Below, one piece after another: positions 13,963 to 21,656 of a stretch of DNA of 64,000 nt. Positions within the stretch are counted from its first letter, which is position 1; every line of letters starts with the position of its first letter. The notes under the pieces were generated by a model. It was not told where the DNA came from and searched no databases. It saw nothing but the letters and a program-made list of their open reading frames with translations. The DNA lies in NCBI RefSeq assembly GCF_018141005.1, contig NZ_CP046582.1, positions 3,844,001 to 3,908,000 of the forward strand, written 5' to 3'. This stretch comes from Erwinia sp. E602 (lineage in GTDB: Bacteria; Pseudomonadota; Gammaproteobacteria; Enterobacterales; Enterobacteriaceae). The translations under genes were made by a program, and so were the position numbers.

Positions 13963-14513
13963 CTGAGCTTCCCGTTTTCCAGCCACTGCTCAAAGGTGAT
14001 TTCCAGATGATGCGTGTCATCCGACAGCCAGATGGTGCCGTCCTGAATGGTGGCCTGCAGCGTCATGGAGCGCGAAGCCAGCGTGGTCAGGGCGCTGAGC
14101 TGTTCATCGTTCAGGTAGCGTACCGTCAGGTTGTCGTGTTGCGTCAGCCTGTTCTGATGCTGCTGCCACCACGGCTGCGCCGCACGCCAGTTATAAGCAT
14201 ACAGCCAGACCTGCTGTGAGCGGCTACAGCCTTTTTTGATGCGACGCTCGTCCGGCAGGCCGAGGTCAATCCACACGTCAATGCCGTTGTGATCGTTAAG
14301 CTGCCAGAGTTCCGGCTCGTCTTCGGCGCTCAGGCCGCGGGTGAAGCTCAGCCGTTCGTTGGCGTGCACCAGCCAGGCCAGCAGCCGCAGCATCAGACGC
14401 TCTTCCGTTTCCGAGGGGTGACGGGCCAGCGTCAGGGTGTGATCGAGAAACACGTTGCGGTCCATATCCGCGACGTTAACCGTGGCTTTGTAAATCGTTG
14501 CTTTCAGTGCCAT
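13959..14513 (-). CDS. yaeQ: YaeQ-family protein
   Basis: The 184-residue protein is close to E. coli YaeQ (181 aa), starting [20 protein letters not shown]. The family has a compact nuclease-like (PD-(D/E)xK-type) fold, but no biochemical activity is firmly known. It was once linked to suppression of rfaH loss. It is the first gene of the yaeQ-arfB pair and is divergent from yaeP-rof. Confidence 0.93.
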   Translation of the reverse strand: MALKATIYKATVNVADMDRNVFLDHTLTLARHPSETEERLMLRLLAWLVHANERLSFTRGLSAEDEPELWQLNDHNGIDVWIDLGLPDERRIKKGCSRSQQVWLYAYNWRAAQPWWQQHQNRLTQHDNLTVRYLNDEQLSALTTLASRSMTLQATIQDGTIWLSDDTHHLEITFEQWLENGKLR

Positions 14514-14598
14514 AAGGATCCTTATCGTCGTTGCCGGCTATTGTACCTGATGCACCCGTAAATCACCTGTCGGCTGGCTGATTTCCCATAAATGGCTG

Positions 14599-14607
14599 TG
14601 CTATAGT
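14599..14607 (+). promoter_or_regulatory. likely extended -10 promoter of yaeP-rof
   Basis: TG-C-TATAGT fits an extended -10 element (TG at 14599-14600, hexamer 14602-14607), 38 nt before the yaeP start. No good -35 is needed for this class. Confidence 0.5.
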
Positions 14608-14644
14608 CGGAGAATAGCCAGAGAAAAAGCTGAAGGAGGTACCT

Positions 14645-14845
14645 GTGCAACAGTATTGTGAGTTAGTTCGCCGCAAATATGCCGAGATCGGCAGTGGCGC
14701 TCTGGGGTACGTGCCGGATCCGCTGGCGTGCGCTTTGAAAGCACTTGATGAGGTAGCGGCCAATCCTGAGCTACACTCTTCCATCAGGGAACAGGCAGCC
14801 TTTGCTGCCGCCAACTTATTGGTGAGCGACTATGTTGACGAATGA
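14645..14845 (+). CDS. yaeP: YaeP family protein
   Basis: This 66-residue protein of unknown function matches E. coli YaeP closely over its whole length, ending [10 protein letters not shown]. The start is GTG, placed after a very strong ribosome site (GAAGGAGGT, 14632-14640). Its 3' end overlaps the rof start by 14 nt, the same gene pairing as in E. coli. Confidence 0.92.
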   Translation: MQQYCELVRRKYAEIGSGALGYVPDPLACALKALDEVAANPELHSSIREQAAFAAANLLVSDYVDE

Positions 14846-15095
14846 AGCCTACACCCCGATCAATTGCGATGATTACGACAACCTGGAGCTGGCCTGCCAG
14901 AATCAGTGGCTGCTGGCGCTGGAGCTGAAGGACGGTGAAAAGCTGAAGGCGAAAGCCAAAGATATGGTCTCGCGTAAAAACGTGGAATATCTCAGCGTTG
15001 AAGAGGCGGGGAGCCTGCGCGACCTGCGCCTCGATCATATCGCCAGCTTCAGCCACCCGGATCTGGGCACCATTGTGGTCAGCGAATCCGACTAA
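14832..15095 (+). CDS. rof: Rho-binding antiterminator Rof
   Basis: The 87-residue protein inhibits transcription termination factor Rho by binding it directly. Conserved blocks are [14 protein letters not shown] and [14 protein letters not shown] [10 protein letters not shown], matching E. coli Rof (84 aa). It overlaps yaeP and is followed by a terminator shared with the convergent cytochrome gene. Confidence 0.95.
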   Translation: MLTNEAYTPINCDDYDNLELACQNQWLLALELKDGEKLKAKAKDMVSRKNVEYLSVEEAGSLRDLRLDHIASFSHPDLGTIVVSESD

Positions 15096-15115
15096 CCTGT
15101 GCTGCACGGATAGCA

Positions 15116-15148
15116 ACGGGGCGGATGATTATCCGCCCCGTCTGTTTT
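15116..15148 (+). terminator. terminator after rof
   Basis: The 11-bp perfect stem ACGGGGCGGAT (15116-15126) / ATCCGCCCCGT (15131-15141) is followed by CTGTTTT. Confidence 0.85.
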
Positions 15149-15453
15149 CAGGGCTGCAGCCCGGCGTAATACGCGGCCAGGTCGGCCAGATCCTCATCAC
15201 TTAATCCCGCCACAAACGCTTTCATCACTTCCGCCTGCCCGCCGCTGCGCCCGCCGGACTTATAGGCCTGTAACGCCAGCTCCAGATAGGGTGCCGGCTG
15301 TCCGGCCAGATTCGGATAGATCGGCGCGACCGCCTTGCCCTGGGCTCCGTGGCAGGCCAGACAGCGCGCCGACTTCTCCTGCCCGCGGCTGGCGTCGCCT
15401 GCGGCCAGTGCCGGCAGGCTGGCGGCCAGCAGCAGGGTTAATATCATCTTCAT
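15148..15453 (-). CDS. small periplasmic c-type cytochrome
   Basis: The 101-residue protein has a Sec signal peptide (cut after about residue 18, ALAA) and one covalent-haem motif CLACH (C31, C34, H35). M77, in QAEVMKAFV, is the likely axial methionine, giving a class I cytochrome of the c553/c4 type. It should be a soluble periplasmic electron carrier after haem attachment by the Ccm system. It starts 16 nt after tilS and probably shares its transcript. E. coli has no gene here. The adjacent in-frame ATG at 15456 is an equally possible start. Its redox partner is not visible in the window. Confidence 0.85.
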   Translation of the reverse strand: MKMILTLLLAASLPALAAGDASRGQEKSARCLACHGAQGKAVAPIYPNLAGQPAPYLELALQAYKSGGRSGGQAEVMKAFVAGLSDEDLADLAAYYAGLQP

Positions 15454-15469
15454 CATTGCTCTCTTAAGG

Positions 15470-16990
15470 TTACCGGCGCCAGCGGATCTGCCAGGCCGTT
15501 GCGACGGACTGCGGCTCGGCTTCACGGGTAATAAACAGGCCCGCGGCGGCCATCAGGCAATCGCCATAAAAAATCAGCGGGATGCGTTCGCGCTGCCAGG
15601 GCGGCACCGCCAGCTCCTGCCACAGCTTTTTCAGCGGACGGCTGCCGTTGCGCCCGACGATATGAAAGCGCCCCTGCGCCTGAAAACGCACGCTGACCGC
15701 CTCACCAGGCAGCGGCGGGCGCAGGAGAAACAGCACATCGCCCGGCGGCAGAATATTGCCCGCCGCATCTCCGGACGACAGTGAACCACAGGCATCTGAT
15801 GCGGCGAGTGCCGGCAACGTGCCACCACTACCTGACGCGGCCAGCCACGGCCTGGTTACGTTATCAACCGGCAGCAGCGCGATGTCTGTCTGCTGCGCTT
15901 CTGGCACCGGCTGGCCGTCCTGATTTGACCGGCTGCCATCCTGCGCCTCCGGCTGCGGGCCAGGCAGAAGCTCACCCAGACCCTCCGGCAGCGGCAGCGG
16001 CTTCCAGGGTGCCGGCCACGGCAGCATCACGTCGCTCACGCTGGCGAGCAGCGGCAGCCAGTACAGCCGTTCGCGAAAGCGGCGCACTTCCGCCTTGCCG
16101 ATACGCAGACGCGGCTCGGCGTCGGGACGGGCACAAACCACCTCCTGCCACAGTTTTTGCAGCCCGGCGCGCGACGGCATGCCGCCCTGGCAACGGGCAA
16201 TCCAGCGCCGCATCAGCGCAGAGCGCCGCGCTTCGCTGAGCGATAGCAGCGGTACCACGTCGAGGCTGCCGTCGGCGGCCACCAGCGCCTGTAGCGACTC
16301 CGCCAGCAGCTCGTCCAGCAGTTGCTCCTGCTCGCCACATAAGGCCGCGCTGCGCGCGCTGGCGGCGGCGAAGTGCGGCCAGCGCGAGGCCAGCAGTGGC
16401 AGCACCTGCAGGCGTAAGAAGTTGCGATCGTAGCGCGGATCCTGATTGCTCTCATCCTCAATCCAGCACAGCTGGTGCTCCGCCGCCCAGCGCTCCAGCT
16501 GGCCACGACCTTGCGCCAGCAGCGGTCGCAGGTGACGATGTTCGCCCAGCCGGCCGTCCAGCGGCATCGCCGCCAGCCCGGCCGGGCCGCTGCCGCGCTT
16601 CAGCGCCAGCAGCAGCGTTTCGCTCTGATCGTCCTGATGCTGCGCGGTGAGCAGAGCTTCTCCAGGCTGAAGCCGCTGCCGCAACGCCTGATAGCGCGCC
16701 GCGCGCGCTGCCGCTTCCACCCCGCCTTCGCGGACGTCCAGCTGCACCCTGACCACCTCGAGCGCCACCTGCCACTGCGCGCACTGCTGACGGCAGTGCT
16801 CTGCCCAGCCATCAGCATGCGGGCTAAGACCATGGTGGATATGCACCGCACGCAGCCGCAGTTCGGGCCGCTGCCGGCGCAGCAACACCAGCTGATGCAG
16901 CAGCACGCTGGAATCAAGGCCGCCGCTGTAGGCCAGCATCACAGCCTGTTCGGCCACCAGCAGCGGTTCAAGATGGGCAAGAGCGGACAT
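15470..16990 (-). CDS. tilS: tRNA(Ile)-lysidine synthase TilS with a low-complexity insertion
   Basis: TilS converts C34 of tRNA-Ile2 (CAU) to lysidine using ATP and lysine. The PP-loop SGGLDS is at residues 22-27, and the C-terminal domain carries VSVRFQAQGRFHIVGRNG and VPPWQRERIPLIFYGD. The protein is 506 aa against 432 in E. coli. The excess is a Gly/Ser/Ala/Pro-rich stretch at about residues 344-420 (bases ~15733-15958), inserted in the C-terminal domain between LPEGLGEL and LRPPLPGEAVSVRF. The reading frame is kept through it, so the gene looks functional. The gene follows yaeR as in E. coli. Confidence 0.95.
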   Translation of the reverse strand: MSALAHLEPLLVAEQAVMLAYSGGLDSSVLLHQLVLLRRQRPELRLRAVHIHHGLSPHADGWAEHCRQQCAQWQVALEVVRVQLDVREGGVEAAARAARYQALRQRLQPGEALLTAQHQDDQSETLLLALKRGSGPAGLAAMPLDGRLGEHRHLRPLLAQGRGQLERWAAEHQLCWIEDESNQDPRYDRNFLRLQVLPLLASRWPHFAAASARSAALCGEQEQLLDELLAESLQALVAADGSLDVVPLLSLSEARRSALMRRWIARCQGGMPSRAGLQKLWQEVVCARPDAEPRLRIGKAEVRRFRERLYWLPLLASVSDVMLPWPAPWKPLPLPEGLGELLPGPQPEAQDGSRSNQDGQPVPEAQQTDIALLPVDNVTRPWLAASGSGGTLPALAASDACGSLSSGDAAGNILPPGDVLFLLRPPLPGEAVSVRFQAQGRFHIVGRNGSRPLKKLWQELAVPPWQRERIPLIFYGDCLMAAAGLFITREAEPQSVATAWQIRWRR

Positions 16991-17067
16991 GAGATTACCT
17001 GAACAGAGTGCGTGAATCGTCGGATGATTGCTTAACCCTCGCGGGGTGAGGGTTAAGGCGCTCTATT

Positions 17068-17463
17068 CTATGCCTGATAGAGCTCTAACGGCAAACCGTC
17101 AGGGTCACTGAAGAAGGTAAACAGCTTACCGGTGAGCGGATCGGTGCGCACCGGCTCACAGGACACCTCATGCGCGGTCAGGTGGGCAATGGCCGCATCC
17201 AGGTCGGTGACGCTGAAGGCCAGATGACGCAGGCCGCAGGCTTCCGGGTGAGACGGCCGCGCGGGCGGGAAAGGAAACGAGAACAGCTCAAGGGTATAGG
17301 CACCGTTCAGCGCCAGATCGCCTTTCCACGAGTCGCGCGCTTCGCGGTAAACCTCGCCCATCAGCGTGAAGCCAAGAATTTTGGTATAGAACACCTTACT
17401 GACGTGGTAATCGCTGGCGATAATCGCCACGTGGTGCACCTTCGTTAACGTTAAACCCGACAT
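17068..17463 (-). CDS. gloA2: VOC-family (glyoxalase-like) protein YaeR/GloA2
   Basis: This 131-residue single-chain vicinal-oxygen-chelate protein has two beta-alpha-beta-beta-beta repeats. Visible metal-ligand positions are H10/H11 (KVHHVAI), E59 (YTLELF), H80 (LRHLAF) and E127 (LPLELY). E. coli YaeR is close and lies in the same place between tilS and ldcC. The true substrate is not known; a glyoxalase I-like role is inference from the fold. Confidence 0.9.
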   Translation of the reverse strand: MSGLTLTKVHHVAIIASDYHVSKVFYTKILGFTLMGEVYREARDSWKGDLALNGAYTLELFSFPFPPARPSHPEACGLRHLAFSVTDLDAAIAHLTAHEVSCEPVRTDPLTGKLFTFFSDPDGLPLELYQA

Positions 17464-17531
17464 GTTAGCTCCTTACAACGGATAGTCAGCCCCCTGCCGC
17501 GCGCATCGCCAGGGGGCGGTATGACAGCATC

Positions 17532-19682
17532 TTACGCCAGCGGGCCCTGCCGCAGTACTCGCACCTGATACTCGCCCTCCTCCGTCAGGGTCGCACCGTG
17601 GATGTCGGTTTCAAAGCCCGGATACTGCTCGCCGATACTGCACAGCATTAACAGGAAATCGAGCACCGCGCGGCTCTCTTCGGTGATCGTCTCACCCGGC
17701 ATCACCAGCGGCACCCCCGGCGGATAGGGCAGGATCATATTGGCCGACACCCGCCCGATCAGCTGGCCGATCGGCACCGTTTCCACGTTGCCCTTGATCT
17801 GCTGCTGGAACATCTGGTGTGGCGTAAGTCTCATTTCCGGCAGCATAGCGAAGGCCTTTAACATCAGGCGCGGCAAATCATGCTGGCGGATCAGGCCATG
17901 GATGCCCGCCGCCAGCGTCTGAATGCGCATGTTGCGGTAGAAGTCAGGGTCTTGCGCATAGAGATCCGGCAGCATGTTCTTCACCCGCAGGTTCAGGTCA
18001 TAAGCACGTTTAAACTCGGTCAGGCCGCGCAGCAGGCTCATCGCTTTAGTTTTATCAATGCCGATGCTGAACAGGAACAGCAGATTATACGGGCCGGTTT
18101 TCTCCACCACGATGCCGCGCTCGTCGAGGAACTTCGCCACCAGCGCGGCCGGGATCCCCTCACCGCTCATCTCACCCAGCTCGCTCATGCCGGGGGTGAG
18201 GATCGTCACCTTGATCGGATCGAGGTACATATGATCGGCATCCGCATCGCGGAAGCCGTGCCACTCCTCCTCACCCGGCTGGATCGGCCAGCAGGCAGGC
18301 TGAACGATACCGTCGGGCTGCCAGATATCGAAGAACCAGCCCTCTGACTCTTCACGCAGCCGCTGGACTTCGCGGCGGAAGTGCAGCGCCCGTTCCACCG
18401 AACGGTTAATCAGCCGCCGCCCCGGGTTGCCGCGCAGCATCGCGGCGGCGGTCTCAATCGACGCGACGATGGCATAGTTGGGCGAGGTGGTGGTATGCAT
18501 CATATAGGCTTCATTAAAGGTCTGCTCGTCGTAATCCCCCTTAATGTGGATCAGCGAGGCCTGTGAAAATGCCGCCAGCAGCTTATGGGTCGACTGGGTT
18601 TCATAGATCACCTTACCCGGCGTGCGTTCACCGCTCATGCCGCTGAGCCCCTGATAGATCGGATGAAAGTTGGTATAGGGCACCCAGGCCGAGTCAAAGT
18701 GGATCGAAGGCACCTCCAGCGTCTCTTTGATGTAGCGGGTGTTGTAGAGCAGCCCGTCATAGGTGGAATTAGTGATCACGGCGTGCACCGGCCAGCTGGC
18801 GCGCGGCGTTTCTGCAACCTTAAGCGCGATACTTTCTCGGGTAAATTCGCGTTTCGGAATGCCGCCGAGGATGCCCAGCGCGTTGCGGGTCGGTTTCAGC
18901 CAGATCGGCACAATATCGCTCATCATCAGCAGATGGGTCAGCGACTTATGGCAGTTCCTGTCCACCAGCACGGTGCTGCCCGCCGGGGCGGACACCATGC
19001 CGACGATCTTGTTTGAGGTCGAGGTACCGTTAGTCACCATATAGCTCTGCTCGGCGCCGAAGGTGCGGGCGATATACTCTTCCGCTTCCAGATGTGGCCC
19101 GGTGTGATCGAGCAGCGAACCGAGCTCGGTGACCGAGATCGAGATATCGGCCTTCAGCGTATTGGCACCGAAGAAGTCGTAAAACAGGCAGCCGACCGGG
19201 CTCTTCTGGAAGGCGGTGCCGGCCATATGTCCCGGCGTGCAGAAGGTGTATTTTCCCTCTTTGACGTAGTTAAACAGCGCCCGGGTCAGCGGCGGCGTAA
19301 TGGTCTCCAGATACTCATCCGTATACTGACCAATGTGCTGGGCGATATCTTCGGCGGCGTTCAGTGCGTACTCAAAGAACCACAGCGTCATGCGCATCTC
19401 GTTGATGCTGACGTCCATCGTTGAATGGGTGTTGATAAAGGCGTAAAGCGGCAGGTACTCGTTCAGCTGGTTCAGTTCACTGCACAGCTCGAGGCTGTAC
19501 TCATCCCAGTCGAAAATCACGCCGCAGATGCGGGGATTATGCTCCACCAGCTTAATCAGCCCGCTGGCCTCCTGCAGCCAGATGGTCTGAAAACCGCGGG
19601 CTTTTAACGCGGCGTCCAGTTCACGGATCGGTTCATCTTTATAGAATGCGTTATGCGGCCCGACGATCGCGATGATATTCAA
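17532..19682 (-). CDS. ldcC: lysine decarboxylase LdcC
   Basis: The 716-residue PLP enzyme decarboxylates lysine to cadaverine in the cytoplasm, consuming a proton. It has an N-terminal wing domain (residues 1-~130) for decamer assembly, a fold-type I core with the PLP lysine in ETQSTHKLLAAF (about K367), and a C-terminal domain. Position next to yaeR, length and sequence agree with constitutive E. coli LdcC (713 aa). No cadB-like antiporter is adjacent. Confidence 0.95.
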   Translation of the reverse strand: MNIIAIVGPHNAFYKDEPIRELDAALKARGFQTIWLQEASGLIKLVEHNPRICGVIFDWDEYSLELCSELNQLNEYLPLYAFINTHSTMDVSINEMRMTLWFFEYALNAAEDIAQHIGQYTDEYLETITPPLTRALFNYVKEGKYTFCTPGHMAGTAFQKSPVGCLFYDFFGANTLKADISISVTELGSLLDHTGPHLEAEEYIARTFGAEQSYMVTNGTSTSNKIVGMVSAPAGSTVLVDRNCHKSLTHLLMMSDIVPIWLKPTRNALGILGGIPKREFTRESIALKVAETPRASWPVHAVITNSTYDGLLYNTRYIKETLEVPSIHFDSAWVPYTNFHPIYQGLSGMSGERTPGKVIYETQSTHKLLAAFSQASLIHIKGDYDEQTFNEAYMMHTTTSPNYAIVASIETAAAMLRGNPGRRLINRSVERALHFRREVQRLREESEGWFFDIWQPDGIVQPACWPIQPGEEEWHGFRDADADHMYLDPIKVTILTPGMSELGEMSGEGIPAALVAKFLDERGIVVEKTGPYNLLFLFSIGIDKTKAMSLLRGLTEFKRAYDLNLRVKNMLPDLYAQDPDFYRNMRIQTLAAGIHGLIRQHDLPRLMLKAFAMLPEMRLTPHQMFQQQIKGNVETVPIGQLIGRVSANMILPYPPGVPLVMPGETITEESRAVLDFLLMLCSIGEQYPGFETDIHGATLTEEGEYQVRVLRQGPLA

Positions 19683-19763
19683 TGCTTACCTCCATGCGCC
19701 GCGGGCAAGCCCTGCCCGCGGCGATTAAAAAGGCTAAGCATAGCGGATCGTCGGTTGCTCTGC

Positions 19764-20549
19764 TCAGCCGTTGGGGTAGGCCTGGGCGATGCGCGCCTGG
19801 GCGGCCATCGACAGCTGTGCCGCCACGTCCTGCAGCACGTAGAGATCGCGGCGGCGCGTCCACGGCTGTGCCGATCGCCGATCATACCAGCGCGGCAGCG
19901 CGATCCCACGCGGGGCAAAGCCGTGGATCCGGCGCCCACGGCAGGTAATGATGCAGCGTTTAACGTGATCGTGATGGCCAATGATGGCAGCATTGCCCGC
20001 CAGCGTCGGATCGTTAGCAAAGTGGTTTTTCAGAATCGTCTCCACCACGCCGTCGGTGCTCAGATAGACCAGCCTGCCCTGCGCATCCCAGTACGGTTCG
20101 ATAGAGATAATGGCATGGCGGGGGATATCCGCGAACTCCGGCGCCAGCAGGCAGCGGGCGATCTCCCACTGCAGGTACATCGGCAGCGCTTTTTTGCGAT
20201 ACACCGCCGCGCAGCAGTGCGCCAGCACCCTGTTCATCGGGCCGGGCAGCGCCAGCTTATTCGGGTCGTTCTGCGGATTGGGCCGATTGCCAAAGGCAAA
20301 GCCTATTACCAGGCTGGCTGCGGCAATCTCGTCTTTCGGTGGGGCCATCATAAAGCCGGCATCGACAATCGCGGGTGCCAGCAGTTCTGCGGTGGGCCGA
20401 TCCTCCAGCTCCAGCGCCAGCCGGTCCGTTGCCAGCGGCAGAAACTCCGACGGCCGTGGCGAGTGCGGCGGGACGGCACAGCCGTTCAGCGCCGCCGCCG
20501 CCGGCAGAGAGAGCAGCCCGAAGGCCAGCTTGCGTCGGTTAATATCCAT
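19764..20549 (-). CDS. unrecognised Tat/lipoprotein-like periplasmic protein
   Basis: I do not recognise this 261-residue protein. Its N-terminus combines a twin-arginine-like motif (NRRKLAFGL) with a hydrophobic core and a possible lipobox LNGC (about residue 24). It may therefore be exported folded and lipidated. The remainder is soluble, with Cys-rich AHCCAAVYR and a His-rich IIGHHDHVKRC. The ATG at 20549 is chosen because GAGG lies 5 nt upstream; a GTG two codons earlier is too close. It sits between ldcC and the accA terminator, where E. coli has no gene, so it is probably an independent unit. Confidence 0.75.
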   Translation of the reverse strand: MDINRRKLAFGLLSLPAAAALNGCAVPPHSPRPSEFLPLATDRLALELEDRPTAELLAPAIVDAGFMMAPPKDEIAAASLVIGFAFGNRPNPQNDPNKLALPGPMNRVLAHCCAAVYRKKALPMYLQWEIARCLLAPEFADIPRHAIISIEPYWDAQGRLVYLSTDGVVETILKNHFANDPTLAGNAAIIGHHDHVKRCIITCRGRRIHGFAPRGIALPRWYDRRSAQPWTRRRDLYVLQDVAAQLSMAAQARIAQAYPNG

Positions 20550-20637
20550 GTTCACCTCGTCCGTTGCGTTATCAGAAACCGCAGACTAACCCAGTGGCCG
20601 CCGGGCCTCTATGCGATGAATGTTGAAAAAAAGGCAT

Positions 20638-20662
20638 AAAAAAAGGGCCCCTGGGGCCCTTT
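20638..20662 (-). terminator. terminator after accA
   Basis: GGGCCCC/GGGGCCC arms (20645-20659) are followed on the minus strand by seven T residues (20638-20644), 23 nt past the accA stop. Confidence 0.88.
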
Positions 20663-20684
20663 CGTGTGCGAAGACGGTTAACGA

Positions 20685-21644
20685 TTACGCGTAGCCGTAA
20701 CTCATCAGGCGCTGGTAACGACGATCCAGCAGCTCGTCTTTGGTCAGCACGTCCAGTTCGGCAAGATCGGCCAGCAGCTGCGCTTTCAGCGATTCGCCAA
20801 TCACCAGCGGATGGCGGTGCGCGCCACCCAGCGGTTCAGGGATCACCGTGTCAATCAGCTTAAGCTCTTTCAGACGCGGAGCGATGATGCCCATCGCTTC
20901 GGCGGCCAGCGGTGCCTTATCGGCGCTTTTCCACAGAATTGAGGCGCAGCCTTCCGGTGAAATCACCGAGTAGGTGCTGTACTGCAGCATATTCACTTTG
21001 TCGCCGACGCCGATGGCCAGTGCACCACCGGAACCGCCTTCACCGATTACCGTACAGATCACCGGCACGGTCAGGCCGGACATCTCACGCAGGTTACGGG
21101 CGATAGCTTCGGACTGGCCGCGCTCTTCCGCGCCAACGCCAGGGTAAGCGCCCGGGGTGTCGATAAAGGTGATAATCGGCATATTAAACCGCTCGGCCAT
21201 CTCCATCAGGCGCAGCGCTTTACGGTAACCTTCCGGCGCGGGCATACCAAAGTTACGACGGATCTTCTCTTTCGTTTCACGCCCTTTCTGATGACCAATG
21301 ATCATCACCGGACGGCCGTTGAGACGCGCGGTACCGCCAACGATGGCTTTATCGTCGGCAAAAGCACGATCGCCGGCCAGTTCGTCGAAGTCGGTAAACA
21401 CGTTACGGACATAGTCCAGCGTGTACGGTCGCAGCGGATGGCGCGCTAGCTGCGCGATCTGCCAGGCACCCAAATCTGAGAAGATTTTACGCGTCAGCTC
21501 AACGCTTTTATCGCGCAGACGCTGTATCTCTTCATCCAGATTAATATCCAGTTTTTCATCCTGACGGCCAACCGACTTAAGCGAATCAATTTTCGCTTCA
21601 AGCTCTGCGATTGGCTGTTCGAAATCCAGGTAATTAAGACTCAT
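20685..21644 (-). CDS. accA: acetyl-CoA carboxylase carboxyltransferase subunit alpha
   Basis: The 319-residue alpha subunit, with AccD, transfers CO2 from biotin to acetyl-CoA to form malonyl-CoA, the first committed step of fatty acid synthesis. It starts [19 protein letters not shown] and contains the oxyanion-hole glycine stretch [15 protein letters not shown], as in E. coli (319 aa). It lies 12 nt after dnaE and ends the long minus-strand block. Confidence 0.98.
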   Translation of the reverse strand: MSLNYLDFEQPIAELEAKIDSLKSVGRQDEKLDINLDEEIQRLRDKSVELTRKIFSDLGAWQIAQLARHPLRPYTLDYVRNVFTDFDELAGDRAFADDKAIVGGTARLNGRPVMIIGHQKGRETKEKIRRNFGMPAPEGYRKALRLMEMAERFNMPIITFIDTPGAYPGVGAEERGQSEAIARNLREMSGLTVPVICTVIGEGGSGGALAIGVGDKVNMLQYSTYSVISPEGCASILWKSADKAPLAAEAMGIIAPRLKELKLIDTVIPEPLGGAHRHPLVIGESLKAQLLADLAELDVLTKDELLDRRYQRLMSYGYA

Positions 21645-21656
21645 AATAATCCTGTT

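Noticed and set aside
17040..17060. Hairpin (TTAACCCTC/GAGGGTTAA) after the VOC gene as a terminator
   Set aside because: The stem is good but no T-run follows on the minus strand; left unannotated.
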